64,000 nt of DNA. Origin: Lactobacillus gasseri ATCC 33323 = JCM 1131. Lineage in GTDB: Bacteria; Bacillota; Bacilli; Lactobacillales; Lactobacillaceae. The notes under the pieces are model-generated. The model was not told where the DNA came from and searched no databases. It was given only the letters and a program-made list of their open reading frames with translations. The stretch is taken from positions 496,001-560,000 of the forward strand of contig NC_008530.1 in assembly GCF_000014425.1 (NCBI RefSeq). Direction: 5' to 3'. Made by a program: the position numbers and the translations under genes. Positions 7,836-16,789 of this stretch are shown piece by piece (position 1 is the stretch's first letter; each line of letters starts with the position of its first letter).

Positions 7836-8411
7836 ATGTCAGAAATCGAAGTAATACGTTGTAGTTGGGGAAACAGTAAAAATTCTCTGTATCAAAAGTA
7901 TCATGATCAAGAATGGGGAAAATTAAACTTAGATTCAACATATTTATATGAAATGCTGGTCTTAGAAAGCTTTCAATCAGGATTATCCTGGGAAACAATT
8001 TTAAATAAACGAGAAAATTTTAGAAAAGCTTTTGCAAATTTTGATTATCATAAAGTAGCTAAATTTAATAAGGATGATTTTGAACGATTGATGCAAGATG
8101 AAGGAATTGTACGCAATCGCTTAAAGATTAATGCAGCAATTAATAATGCAAAAATACTAGTTAAATTAGAAAAAGAAAACCGAACTTTTGAAGAATTTCT
8201 AACTGAACTCATCCCTAAGCCAATAATACACCACCCGCAAAAGATGGAAGACATTCCAGCTTCAGATGATTTATCTACGCAAATTTCAAAAGAAATGAAA
8301 AAAATGGGCTTTAAATTTGTGGGACCAGTAACTATCTACTCTTTCTTACAAGCTGTTGGATTAATTAATGATCACTTAGATACTTGTAGTTTTAAGAACG
8401 GGGGACTTTGA
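7836..8411 (+). CDS. tag: DNA-3-methyladenine glycosylase I
   Basis: Base-excision repair enzyme that removes 3-methyladenine from alkylated DNA. 191 residues, the usual family size. Family features are RCSWGNSKNSLYQKYHDQEWG near the N-terminus, LVLESFQSGLSWETILNKRENF near residue 40, GIVRNRLKINAAINNA near 90, and FKFVGPVTIYSFLQAVGLINDH with the C-terminal zinc-binding Cys/His positions. In-frame TTG and GTG codons at 7821/7824 overlap the -10 box, so ATG 7836 is preferred even though the AAGGGG lies directly against it. The TGA stop overlaps the next ATG by one base, so it is translationally coupled to the transporter. Confidence 0.93.
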   Translation: MSEIEVIRCSWGNSKNSLYQKYHDQEWGKLNLDSTYLYEMLVLESFQSGLSWETILNKRENFRKAFANFDYHKVAKFNKDDFERLMQDEGIVRNRLKINAAINNAKILVKLEKENRTFEEFLTELIPKPIIHHPQKMEDIPASDDLSTQISKEMKKMGFKFVGPVTIYSFLQAVGLINDHLDTCSFKNGGL

Positions 8412-9349
8412 TGTCTTTATTACTACCGACAAAACAAGTAGTAATTATGTTTATTTTGATGATTATCGGCTGGATTTGCTATCAAATTAAGTTTCTACAT
8501 GAGCAAACAGTTAAGGACTTAACTAAGATCCTTTTATATGTAGTATCTCCTTGTTTAATTATTAACTCATTTCGGCAGTCATTTTCGGCTGCTAGATTAT
8601 TACAATTTGGCCTAGTATTTTCATTAGTAGTTTTCCTATTTATTTTTAAAATTATTACTAGTCAGGCAATTTTTAGTAAAAAGTGGGTTAAAGATCGTCA
8701 GAAAAGAACAGTATTGCGATATGCAGGCACCTATACTAATGCAGGCTTTATGGGAGTTCCGCTAGTACAGGCAATTCTAGGAACAAAAGGGGTCTTTTTT
8801 GCAGTTCCTTATTTAATTGTTTATAACATTTTCATGTGGACACATGGAATTAGAATGTTCACACAGAAAAAACAGTCATTTAGAGAAAGTTTTCAGCAAG
8901 CCGTGATTAATCCTAATATTATTGCAGCAGTCATTGGGATGATTTTGTTCATAACGCAATTTAAATTACCTGATGTAGTTTCAGATCCGATGAATTATAT
9001 TGCTAATTTGAATACACCTTTAAGTATGATCGTAATTGGTACAAATCTTGGTGCAATTAATTTAAAAGAGGATTGGCATGATAAGTTAGCCTGGAGCGGA
9101 GTTTTTATTAGAAACCTGTTTTTTCCAATAGTTATTTTAGGGATCTTATGCGTTTTGCCATTACCAGCAATTGCCAAAATGACTACGTTAATTATGGCGT
9201 CTTGTCCTGTTGCGGGTGTTGTAGTTCTCTTTAGCTTACTCAGTAATTTTGATGTGAAGTTTCCAACAAAATTAATGTGTTTATCAACTTTGGTGGCAAT
9301 TATTACTATTCCATTAGTAATTTGTTTAGCCACATTGATAGGGATGTAA
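8411..9349 (+). CDS. AEC family transporter (auxin efflux carrier type)
   Basis: A 312-residue membrane protein with about ten hydrophobic segments in two five-helix halves. Family landmarks are LYVVSPCLIINSF (residues about 45-57), GTYTNAGFMGVPL near 110, NPNIIAAVIGM near 170, LNTPLSMIVIGTNLG near 205, and ASCPVAGVVVLFS near 265. AEC proteins carry malate and other organic acids or auxin-like compounds; the substrate here is not evident. GGGGGA precedes the ATG, which overlaps the tag stop codon by one base. The CPBP protease gene follows 26 bases downstream. Confidence 0.9.
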   Translation: MSLLLPTKQVVIMFILMIIGWICYQIKFLHEQTVKDLTKILLYVVSPCLIINSFRQSFSAARLLQFGLVFSLVVFLFIFKIITSQAIFSKKWVKDRQKRTVLRYAGTYTNAGFMGVPLVQAILGTKGVFFAVPYLIVYNIFMWTHGIRMFTQKKQSFRESFQQAVINPNIIAAVIGMILFITQFKLPDVVSDPMNYIANLNTPLSMIVIGTNLGAINLKEDWHDKLAWSGVFIRNLFFPIVILGILCVLPLPAIAKMTTLIMASCPVAGVVVLFSLLSNFDVKFPTKLMCLSTLVAIITIPLVICLATLIGM

Positions 9350-9375
9350 GTTAAAAGTTAAGGAATAGAAAAATA

Positions 9376-10158
9376 ATGAAAAAAGATAATTATTTAGCAA
9401 TCAGTAAAACAAACGCATCGATTAAATGGATGCTAATTGCTTCTATAATTTATCTAGTGGTTTATTCACTAGCAGGGAGATTGGAATTTCAGTCTCAATC
9501 AATTTGGATGCAAATTCTGTATTTAAGCATTGTTTGCGTTTTGGCGATAACATTTAAAAAATTTTATAAGACAGACAAAGTTTTTATTAAATTACCTAAA
9601 GAAGGGAAAGTAAAGATTATCACAATTATTTTTTGTGCTCTGGTGATCTTACTCTATGCTCTATTGGGTAGCGTGGCAAGTTGGGCAGAAGTTTTTGAGT
9701 CAATGCCTGAAATGATGTGGGGATCCATATGTGTTGCTTTGGCTGCCGGAATTGGCGAGGAAGTTTTATGCCGAGTTTTACTATTTAATTTATTTGCTAA
9801 AATTTTTGAAAATAAAAAATATGTTTTAGTCTGGGCTTCTTTAGCTTCGTCAGTCTTATTTGGCTTATTTCATTTGATTAATTTAATGCATGGAGCAGCT
9901 ATTAATGCTACTATGCAACAAGTATTTTACGCAACTGCTATTGGATTAACATTTTCATATATTCATATTTTTACTAATCGAATTTGGTTGTGTATTGTGA
10001 TGCACTTTTTATTAGATTTACAGCCCAATATTGCAACAATGGATGCACAGCCATCTCCATGGGGATTAATTCTATTAATCTTTGGTACAGCAATGATTGT
10101 TTCTTTGCTTTCTATTTATGCATTTAATAGAAGAGCTAATAAAGTGTTTGAATATTAA
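9376..10158 (+). CDS. CPBP family intramembrane glutamic protease (CAAX/bacteriocin-processing type)
   Basis: A 260-residue polytopic protein. The catalytic motifs of the ABI/CPBP family are present: GEEVLCR (Glu128-Glu129, Arg133), FGLFH (His166), and MHFLLD (His210) near the C-terminus. In lactobacilli such proteins are often linked to bacteriocin loci as self-immunity or maturation factors; here the helveticin-like gene lies 1.6 kb upstream but on a separate transcript. It probably ends a tag-AEC-CPBP operon, since a terminator follows immediately and only short gaps precede it. Confidence 0.88.
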   Translation: MKKDNYLAISKTNASIKWMLIASIIYLVVYSLAGRLEFQSQSIWMQILYLSIVCVLAITFKKFYKTDKVFIKLPKEGKVKIITIIFCALVILLYALLGSVASWAEVFESMPEMMWGSICVALAAGIGEEVLCRVLLFNLFAKIFENKKYVLVWASLASSVLFGLFHLINLMHGAAINATMQQVFYATAIGLTFSYIHIFTNRIWLCIVMHFLLDLQPNIATMDAQPSPWGLILLIFGTAMIVSLLSIYAFNRRANKVFEY

Positions 10159-10186
10159 AAAAGCAGATCAACCGATCTGCTTTTTT
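10157..10186 (+). terminator. Rho-independent terminator, bidirectional
   Basis: AAAAGCAGATC/GATCTGCTTTTTT lies between the convergent CPBP and glpF genes and has A and T runs on both sides. Confidence 0.9.
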
Positions 10187-10197
10187 ACATACTTAAC

Positions 10198-10953
10198 TTA
10201 ATTTCCAAAAGGAATCTTGTAAAGGAAAATTCCAATAATTGCCCCTAGAGTAGGAGCAACAACAGGGATCCAACCATAACTCCAGTGTGCACCACCCTTT
10301 TTATTAGGGATAGGTAATAATGAGTAAACAAGTCTTGGACCAAAGTCACGTGCCGGGTTAAGAGCTGGACCAGTTGGACCACCAAGTGCCATAACTAAAG
10401 CGGTAATTAAGAATCCTACACCGATGTTAGCAATATCGACAGCTTGCTTGAAGAACATCCCTTTGTAGAGACCAATTGCAACAAACATTAAAACTGCAGT
10501 ACCAACAACTTCGGAAATAAAACCGTTCCATTTGCTGTTAGTACAGTCGCTAGTAGCGAAACAAGAAAATACGATATCAGGGTTGGTAGATTCTTTAAAG
10601 TGTGGCCAATATACTGCTAAAACAAGAAGCTGACCGCAAATTGCACCTAGTAATTGGCAAATTATATAAGGAGCAACTTGTGACCATGGGAAGTTACCAG
10701 CAGCTGCTTGCGCAACAGTAACGGCCGGATTAATATGGTTACCAGAAATTGAACCAAATAACATGGCAGGGAGCATAACACCAAAACCAAAACTGAAAGC
10801 AACTAAAATCCAACCACCATTAGCTTTACCGTCAGGTGCATTACCAGTTGTTCCTTTTAAGAAAGAGTTGGCAACTGAACCATTACCAAATAACACTAAA
10901 ATTAAAGTACCGAAAAATTCGGCAAAATACTTGAGCATCCAACTATGTTCCAT
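10198..10953 (-). CDS. glpF: Glycerol uptake facilitator, aquaglyceroporin (MIP family)
   Basis: A 251-residue channel for glycerol, water and small solutes. Both NPA boxes are seen: NHINPAVTVAQ and GPALNPARDFGPR. The Asp after the second NPAR is typical of aquaglyceroporins rather than strict water channels. Six membrane segments are present. ATG 10953 is chosen because AGAGGA lies 10 bases upstream and the protein then begins MEHSWMLKYFAEFFGT; longer in-frame starts have no ribosome binding site. No glycerol kinase is next to it. It is divergent from the first DHA2 exporter. Confidence 0.93.
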   Translation of the reverse strand: MEHSWMLKYFAEFFGTLILVLFGNGSVANSFLKGTTGNAPDGKANGGWILVAFSFGFGVMLPAMLFGSISGNHINPAVTVAQAAAGNFPWSQVAPYIICQLLGAICGQLLVLAVYWPHFKESTNPDIVFSCFATSDCTNSKWNGFISEVVGTAVLMFVAIGLYKGMFFKQAVDIANIGVGFLITALVMALGGPTGPALNPARDFGPRLVYSLLPIPNKKGGAHWSYGWIPVVAPTLGAIIGIFLYKIPFGN

Positions 10954-11098
10954 AGATACTTTTTCCTCTCTTGAAAAAATAAGTGAAAAATAAACACAGC
11001 TAATGATTATACCTAAAGTTTTAGAAAAAGCATAGATATTTTTTAAGATTCTTGCATTTTTGAGCAAAAAGTTTGCATAATATAAAGATAAATGTCTT

Positions 11099-11133
11099 AG
11101 CTCTAATTACTTGATGTAATAAGGGCTCTTTTT
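11099..11133 (+). promoter_or_regulatory. Terminator-like leader hairpin (putative attenuator) before the first DHA2 exporter
   Basis: AGCTCTAATTAC pairs with GTAATAAGGGCT (one mismatch) around TTGAT and runs into CTTTTT, 20 bases before the start codon. The gene upstream is divergent and the last plus-strand gene already has its own terminator, so this hairpin has nothing to terminate except the exporter's own leader. The promoter region nearby contains TTGCAT and CATAAT 18 bases apart (11052-11081). Confidence 0.6.
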
Positions 11134-11153
11134 ATTGTTGAGGAAGTGCTTTA

Positions 11154-12632
11154 ATGAACAAGAAACAGATCAGGATGGTAACAGTTGCCTTGATGCTGGG
11201 AAACGTAATGGCGGGATTAGATGGAACGATCACTAATACTGCAATTCCAGCAATTGTATCAGCGTTACACGGAATTCAATTTATGGGCTGGATTGTGGCA
11301 ATCTATCTTTTAGGAATGTCTGTTTCAATACCAATTTGGACTAAAATTGGTGAAAAAATTACTAATAAGTTAGCTTTTGAAATTGCACTAGGTCTGTTTG
11401 TTTTAGGATCAACTTTAGAAGGATTAGCGCCAAACATCTACTTCTTCTTAGTGGCAAGAATGATCATGGGAATTGGTGGCGGTGGTATGGGATCACTACC
11501 TTATATTATCGCTGGTTATGTTTTTCCAAATATTAAAAAGAGAACGCAAATTTTAGGCTATTTGACTGCAAGTTTCAATGGTGCAGCAATTTTAGGCCCT
11601 TTAGTAGGTGGCTGGTTAATTGATGCCTTATCTTGGCACTGGGTCTTTTATATTAATATTCCAATTGTTTTAGTTGCTTTATTGATTGCTTTAATTTACT
11701 ACAAGCCAGTGACGCCAAAGTCTGCGCCTGTCTTTGATCTAAGAGGAGCATTTTTATTAGTTAGTGGTTTAATTACGTTTCTAATGGGGATTCAACTCTT
11801 AGGGTTAACTGCAACTTGGATTGTAGTTGGATTGATATTACTAAGTTTGGTTCTCTTAATTTTCTTCTTCTTGCACGAAGCAAAGGCTGAAAATCCAATT
11901 ATTCCATTATCAATCTTTAGAAACAGAGATTTGAATGGTGATTTGATTTTATTTGCAACTACCTGGGGAGCCTTTATTGCTGTGAACACTTATTTACCAA
12001 TGTGGGCTCAGGCGCTTTTAGGGATGTCAGCGTTAATGGGTGGAATGACTTTAATTCCTAACTCAGTTGTTGAAATTATTGCTTCACAAACTGTTGCTAC
12101 AATTCAAGAAAAAATTAGAACTTTTACTTTGGTAATGATTGGAATTGTCACTATGATGATCTCTTCTGGTGGATTATTTTTAGCAAATAATCACACTCCG
12201 TTATGGGTATTAATTTTAGTCGGTGCTTTTTCTGGAATTGGTGTTGGTTTTATCTTCGTAGCACTCCAAGTAAAAGTTCAAATTGACGCTGGAATGAAAG
12301 ATATGGCGACTGCTACTTCGACATCTTACTTAATTAGAATCTTAGCGCAAACAGTAATGGCAGCGGTATATGGTGTGATTATGAATCTGGCTTTAGCTAG
12401 CGGAATTAATTCACATAGCAATATCACGATGAAGATGATGAATGAATTGAGTGATGCGAAATCTGCTAAATTATTACCACAACACCTTTTGCCAGAGATG
12501 CGTGAAATTTTTCATAGTGGTATCCACGAAATAATGGCAGTTTCTTTTATTCTATTGTTGATTGCTACTGTTTTTAATTTCTATTTCAACTTCAAACAGC
12601 CAAATAAAAAAATTAAAAATTATTCAAAATAG
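11154..12632 (+). CDS. DHA2 family (EmrB/QacA) MFS multidrug exporter, copy 1
   Basis: A 492-residue, 14-helix proton-driven efflux protein. Motif C-like and family segments are visible: LDGTITNTAIPAI in helix 1, the GWIVAIYLLGMSVSIPIWTKIGEK motif A region, GIGGGGMGSLPYI near residue 105, LGPLVGGWLIDALSWHWVFYINIP (motif C) near 145-170. It is closely similar to the next gene, so the pair is a tandem duplication. GAGGAAG precedes the ATG with 7 bases. The substrate is unknown; tandem exporters with attenuator-like leaders usually respond to antimicrobial stress. Confidence 0.92.
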   Translation: MNKKQIRMVTVALMLGNVMAGLDGTITNTAIPAIVSALHGIQFMGWIVAIYLLGMSVSIPIWTKIGEKITNKLAFEIALGLFVLGSTLEGLAPNIYFFLVARMIMGIGGGGMGSLPYIIAGYVFPNIKKRTQILGYLTASFNGAAILGPLVGGWLIDALSWHWVFYINIPIVLVALLIALIYYKPVTPKSAPVFDLRGAFLLVSGLITFLMGIQLLGLTATWIVVGLILLSLVLLIFFFLHEAKAENPIIPLSIFRNRDLNGDLILFATTWGAFIAVNTYLPMWAQALLGMSALMGGMTLIPNSVVEIIASQTVATIQEKIRTFTLVMIGIVTMMISSGGLFLANNHTPLWVLILVGAFSGIGVGFIFVALQVKVQIDAGMKDMATATSTSYLIRILAQTVMAAVYGVIMNLALASGINSHSNITMKMMNELSDAKSAKLLPQHLLPEMREIFHSGIHEIMAVSFILLLIATVFNFYFNFKQPNKKIKNYSK

Positions 12633-12678
12633 TTCTTGTTTTTAAGTAATTGAGCAAGTATATTTTAGATAGATTATT

Positions 12679-12716
12679 AGCCTTGATTATTGCGAAATAA
12701 TTGGGGCTTTTTATTT
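12679..12716 (+). promoter_or_regulatory. Terminator-like leader hairpin (putative attenuator or intergenic terminator) before the second DHA2 exporter
   Basis: AGCCTTGATTATT pairs with AATAATTGGGGCT (G-T pairs) around GCGA and runs into TTTTATTTTTT, 21 bases before the start codon. Sequence and position mirror the hairpin before copy 1, and both follow a TTGAGCAA segment. It could end the copy-1 transcript, attenuate copy 2, or do both. Confidence 0.6.
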
Positions 12717-12737
12717 TTTAGAAAAGTAGGTGTAGAC

Positions 12738-14183
12738 ATGACAAAAAAGCAAGTAACGATGGTGACGTTTGCCATGGTTTTAGCAAATGTAATGGCAGGA
12801 TTAGATAGTACGATTATTAATACCGCGATTCCCGCCATTATTGCGGACTTACATGGAATCCAATTTATGGGCTGGATTATTGCAATTATGCTCTTAGGGA
12901 TGTCAGTTTCAACCCCAATTTGGACCAAAGTCGGTGAAAAAATTGGTAATAAAGCCACCTTTGAATTGTCGTTGCTCTTTTTTGTTTTAGGCTCTCTATT
13001 TCAAGGATTGGCTGATAATATGTATTTCTTCCTTTTGGCACGTGCTTTAATGGGGATCGGTGCTGGAGGAATGGGATCGCTGCCTTATATTATGGCTGGC
13101 TTTATTTTTGATAATATTAAGGCAAGAACTAAGATTTTAGGATATTTAGGTGCTGCTTTTAGTGTGGCAACTATTGTGGGACCACTAGTCGGTGGCTATT
13201 TAGTAGATTCTCTTTCCTGGCACTGGGTCTTTTATATTAATATTCCAATCGGGCTTTTAGCGATTTTGTTATCGTTAGTGTATTATCACGAAGGAAAAAT
13301 TAGAAAAACGCCTAAGTTTGATATACTGGGTTCTTTTTTAATCATTGTTGGATTAACTTTGCTTTTATTAGGGATTCAGTTGCTTGGTCTAACTAAGCCA
13401 TGGATTGTAGCAAGTTTAATTATTGCTGGTTTAGTGTTATTAGTTTTATTCTTTATGCATGAAGGAGGGCACCCCAATCCTGTAGTACCGATTAGTATGT
13501 TTAAAAACCGAGCTTTAGTCGGTGATTTTTTACTCTTCATTTTTAGCTGGGGTGCATTTTTAGCAATTAATACATATTTACCGATGTGGGCGCAAGGTTT
13601 GCTTGGCACAACTGCGTTAATTGGTGGAATGACCTTAATTCCGAATTCCTTAGTTGATGTGGTAGGAACTTTAGTGGTTAATCCCTTAAAGGCGCGTTTT
13701 AATAATCGAACACTACTTTCGATGGGATTAATTTGTATTTTGATTTCGTCCTTAGGACTAGCACTGGCACCGCAAAGTACTAATATTTGGTGGTTGGCAA
13801 TTATTGGAACTTTTTATGGTTTTGGTGTAGGTTTTATTTTTGTTTTGCTTCAAATTAAGGTTCAAGTGGATGCTAGTGAGAAGAATATGGCGCCGGCAAC
13901 ATCACTTTCATATTTAATTAGAATTTTAGCTCAAACGGTCATGGCAGCTGTTTATGGCGTGATTATGAATGTACAGTTGGCTCAGGGTGTAGCTGAAAAT
14001 TCGGGTATAACTATGAATATGCTTAATAAGTTAAGCGATGCGGCATCTGCTAAGAGCTTACCGCAGAGTTTATTACCGACAATGAGAAATATTTTTCATT
14101 TGGGATTGCAAGAAATTATGTGGTGCGCCACTGCTTTGCTTGTAATTGCAATTGGGTTGAATTTTATTTTTAATAAAAAGTAA
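12738..14183 (+). CDS. DHA2 family (EmrB/QacA) MFS multidrug exporter, copy 2
   Basis: A 481-residue paralogue of the preceding exporter, aligned along its full length (LDSTIINTAIPAI, GWIIAIMLLGMSVSTPIWTK, GIGAGGMGSLPYIMAGF, VGPLVGGYLVDSLSWHWVFY). Both copies keep the same C-terminal pattern SYLIRILAQTVMAAVYGVIMN. ATG 12738 is used because the family N-terminus begins MTKKQVTMVTFA; the in-frame upstream ATG at 12690 lies inside the hairpin. The ribosome binding site (AGTAGGTG) is moderate. A strong terminator separates it from the convergent TetR gene. Confidence 0.92.
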   Translation: MTKKQVTMVTFAMVLANVMAGLDSTIINTAIPAIIADLHGIQFMGWIIAIMLLGMSVSTPIWTKVGEKIGNKATFELSLLFFVLGSLFQGLADNMYFFLLARALMGIGAGGMGSLPYIMAGFIFDNIKARTKILGYLGAAFSVATIVGPLVGGYLVDSLSWHWVFYINIPIGLLAILLSLVYYHEGKIRKTPKFDILGSFLIIVGLTLLLLGIQLLGLTKPWIVASLIIAGLVLLVLFFMHEGGHPNPVVPISMFKNRALVGDFLLFIFSWGAFLAINTYLPMWAQGLLGTTALIGGMTLIPNSLVDVVGTLVVNPLKARFNNRTLLSMGLICILISSLGLALAPQSTNIWWLAIIGTFYGFGVGFIFVLLQIKVQVDASEKNMAPATSLSYLIRILAQTVMAAVYGVIMNVQLAQGVAENSGITMNMLNKLSDAASAKSLPQSLLPTMRNIFHLGLQEIMWCATALLVIAIGLNFIFNKK

Positions 14184-14184
14184 T

Positions 14185-14236
14185 AAAAAAGGTTAATTGA
14201 TAAATCCTGAAAGGAAATTATCGGTTAACCTTTTTC
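14185..14236 (+). terminator. Long bidirectional terminator
   Basis: AAAAAAGGTTAATTGATAA pairs with TTATCGGTTAACCTTTTT across a small loop, between the convergent exporter and TetR genes. Confidence 0.9.
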
Positions 14237-14245
14237 TGTATACAT

Positions 14246-14764
14246 TCAATTATTAAGCACAATATGACTTTCAATATAAGAAAGCAATTCATTAACGGGC
14301 TTTTGATAATCATGACCAACCCACCAGACTAAGAGCATGTAAATACCACCTGACTGATAGCTAATCGCATAGGAAGGAAGTTTTAAATTAGGATGAGAAT
14401 AATTAATTAGCTCTTTCAAAAATTTGGTTTGCTGGTTGAGTAATTCTCCTTCTAAACCAGCATTAAGGAATAATTTCATCAGATCAGGATGATCCTTGAA
14501 AAATTTAAAATAGACTGCTAATTGATCCTTAAAGTCAGTTAGCTTGTGCATTGATAGATCATCAATAAAATTTTGATATTGACTACGTAAAAAGGTAATC
14601 AAAATCTGATCTTTCTGTTCATAGTTACGGTAAAAAGCCATCCTGGAGACTCCAGCATGTTTAGTTATTTGAGAAATACTGAGTGAATCATAGGGATGAT
14701 TTTTTAGTAGCGAAAATAATGCATTTTCGATTTGATGTTGAGTTTTTAGACTTTTCTTATTCAT
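14246..14764 (-). CDS. TetR/AcrR family transcriptional regulator
   Basis: 172 residues. The N-terminal HTH is clear: QIENALFSLLKNHPYDSLSI, then QITKHAGVSRMAFYRNYEQKDQIL (residues about 25-50). The C-terminal ligand domain resembles the TetR_C_33-like group found in lactic acid bacteria. It is transcribed divergently from oleate hydratase across a 110-base region carrying two similar operator-like sequences, so it most likely represses oleate hydratase in response to a fatty acid or related ligand. Regulation of the convergent DHA2 exporter is an alternative. Confidence 0.88.
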   Translation of the reverse strand: MNKKSLKTQHQIENALFSLLKNHPYDSLSISQITKHAGVSRMAFYRNYEQKDQILITFLRSQYQNFIDDLSMHKLTDFKDQLAVYFKFFKDHPDLMKLFLNAGLEGELLNQQTKFLKELINYSHPNLKLPSYAISYQSGGIYMLLVWWVGHDYQKPVNELLSYIESHIVLNN

Positions 14765-14794
14765 AATTGTCTATCTTCTCTCAAAAAAACAAGT

Positions 14795-14851
14795 TTGACA
14801 AATGTAAGCATTATCATTATGATATAAATTGTAAATAGTTACAAGTGTAAC
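14795..14851 (+). promoter_or_regulatory. Oleate hydratase promoter with two TetR-type operators
   Basis: TTGACA (14795-14800) and TATGAT (14818-14823) are 17 bases apart. Operator-like TTGACAAATGTAA overlaps the -35, and a perfect inverted repeat GTTACAAGTGTAAC (14838-14851) lies just after the expected start of transcription. Both contain the ACAAnTGTAA core, so one repressor probably binds both. Confidence 0.7.
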
Positions 14852-14874
14852 GATTATTGAAAGAAGTGTGTCTT

Positions 14875-16647
14875 ATGCATTATAGTAACGGAAATTATGA
14901 AGCTTTTATCAATGCAGAAAAGCCAAAAGATGTAGATAATAAATCAGCTTATATTGTGGGTTCAGGATTAGCAGCTTTGGCTGCTGCTGTTTTCTTAATT
15001 CGTGATGGCCATATGAAAGGTGACAGGATTCATGTCCTTGAAGAATTAGCCCTTCCTGGTGGTAGTATGGACGCTATTTATAATGTAGCTGATCAAGCAT
15101 ATGTGATGCGTGGCGGTCGTGAAATGGAACCACACTTTGAAACTTTGTGGGACTTATTTAGATCAATTCCATCATTAGATTATCCTGATCAAAGTGTTTT
15201 AGATGAATTTTATCGTGAAAATAGAAAAGATCCATGTTACTCAAAGACTCGTGTTATTGAAAATCGCGGTCAAGAGTTACCAACTGACGGGGATTTGCTT
15301 CTTTCACCAAAGGCTGTTAAGGAAATTTTGAACTTAGTAATGACACCAGAAAAAGATTTACAAGATAAGAAGATCAATGAAGTCTTTGATGATGAATTCT
15401 TCAAGTCAAACTTCTGGTTATATTGGCAAACAATGTTTGCATTTATGCCTTGGGCAAGCGCAATGGAAATGCGTCGTTACTTAATGCGGTTTGTACAGCA
15501 CGTAGCAACTTTGAAGAACTTATCTTCACTTCGCTTTACTAAGTACAATCAATATGAAGACTTAATTATGCCTTTGATTAGTTACCTAAAGAAGCATGGC
15601 GTAAAATTCCATTACGATACAATTGTAGATAATATTATTGTTAACCGGACTGAAGATGAAAAGGTAGCTACTGAGATTAAGATGACTGAGAAGGGTGAAC
15701 CAAAAGTTATTAAGTTAACTCCTAACGACTTAGTCTTCGTAACTAATGGTTCAATTACTGAAAGTACGACTTATGGTGACAATACACACCCAGCTGAACA
15801 AAAACATGAGCTTGGACCAAGTTGGCAATTGTGGAAGAACTTAGCAGCTCAAGATGAGGACTTCGGCCATCCAGAAAAATTCTGTGAAAATATTCCAGCT
15901 GCTAACTGGGTAATTTCTGCTACAGTTACTTTCACTAATGATGATATTGTGCCTTATATTGAAAAGGTTAATAAAAAGGATCCGCATTCTGGTTCTATTG
16001 TAACTAGTGGACCAACTACAATTAAGGATTCTAACTGGTTACTTGGATATTCAATTAGTCGTCAGCCGCAATTCCATAAGCAAAAGCCAAATGAATTGAT
16101 TGTTTGGTTATATGGCTTGTACTCGAACACTAAGGGTAATTATGTTAAAAAGACTATGCCTGAATGTGATGGGATTGAACTTTGTGAAGAATGGCTTTAT
16201 CACATGGGTGTTCCTGAATCTGAGATTAAGAAGATGGCAATTGATGCAACTACAATTCCAAATCACATGCCATATATTACTTCTTACTTCATGCCACGTG
16301 CATTAGGTGACCGTCCAAAAGTGGTACCAAAGAATTCCAAGAACTTAGCCTTCATTGGTAATTTTGCTGAAACTGAGAGAGACACTGTCTTTACTACTGA
16401 ATATTCAGTACGTACTGCTATGGAAGCTGTCTACACTTTGCTTAACGTAGACCGCGGTGTTCCTGAAGTATTTGCATCTGCCTTTGATGTGAGAATGTTA
16501 ATGAACGCAATGTATTACTTAAATGACAGAAAGAAGTTAACTGAACTTAATTTGCCTTTACCGGAAAAATTGATGGTTAAAGAAGGCTTGAAGAAAGTTA
16601 AGGGAACTTATGTTGAAGAATTATTGAAGAAGTATAAGTTGATTTAG
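14875..16647 (+). CDS. ohyA: Oleate hydratase (67-kDa myosin-cross-reactive antigen family)
   Basis: FAD-dependent fatty acid hydratase that adds water to cis-9 double bonds, making 10-hydroxystearic acid from oleate; it detoxifies unsaturated fatty acids at the membrane surface. 590 residues, as usual. The dinucleotide fold [18 protein letters not shown] is at residues 25-42, the active-site loop [11 protein letters not shown] at about 79-89, followed by conserved [17 protein letters not shown] and [21 protein letters not shown] 14875 gives the family N-terminus [11 protein letters not shown]; the upstream in-frame TTG does not fit. Regulated by the divergent TetR gene, judging by the operators. 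Confidence 0.96.
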   Translation: MHYSNGNYEAFINAEKPKDVDNKSAYIVGSGLAALAAAVFLIRDGHMKGDRIHVLEELALPGGSMDAIYNVADQAYVMRGGREMEPHFETLWDLFRSIPSLDYPDQSVLDEFYRENRKDPCYSKTRVIENRGQELPTDGDLLLSPKAVKEILNLVMTPEKDLQDKKINEVFDDEFFKSNFWLYWQTMFAFMPWASAMEMRRYLMRFVQHVATLKNLSSLRFTKYNQYEDLIMPLISYLKKHGVKFHYDTIVDNIIVNRTEDEKVATEIKMTEKGEPKVIKLTPNDLVFVTNGSITESTTYGDNTHPAEQKHELGPSWQLWKNLAAQDEDFGHPEKFCENIPAANWVISATVTFTNDDIVPYIEKVNKKDPHSGSIVTSGPTTIKDSNWLLGYSISRQPQFHKQKPNELIVWLYGLYSNTKGNYVKKTMPECDGIELCEEWLYHMGVPESEIKKMAIDATTIPNHMPYITSYFMPRALGDRPKVVPKNSKNLAFIGNFAETERDTVFTTEYSVRTAMEAVYTLLNVDRGVPEVFASAFDVRMLMNAMYYLNDRKKLTELNLPLPEKLMVKEGLKKVKGTYVEELLKKYKLI

Positions 16648-16669
16648 AGAAAAATTTGATTATTTAATT

Positions 16670-16704
16670 AATAGGGACGAGCAGAATAGCTTGTCCCTAT
16701 TTTA
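16670..16704 (+). terminator. Rho-independent terminator of ohyA
   Basis: AATAGGGACGAGC pairs with GCTTGTCCCTATT (one G-T pair), followed by TTATAT, which is a weak T tract. Confidence 0.8.
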
Positions 16705-16789
16705 TATAGCATTAGAAATTTGCTTTTTATTGAAAAGTATTTTTTAATTAGAGAAGTAAATTATATTATTAGAAAAGAGAAGGATTTTT

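Noticed and set aside
10954..11067. 38-residue N-terminal extension of glpF
   Set aside because: Not like MIP family N-termini and lacks a ribosome binding site; the AGAGGA near 10967 serves ATG 10953.
12690..12737. Upstream ATG start of the second DHA2 exporter
   Set aside because: It lies inside the leader hairpin and the added residues do not match the paralogue, which starts at the MTKKQ-like segment.
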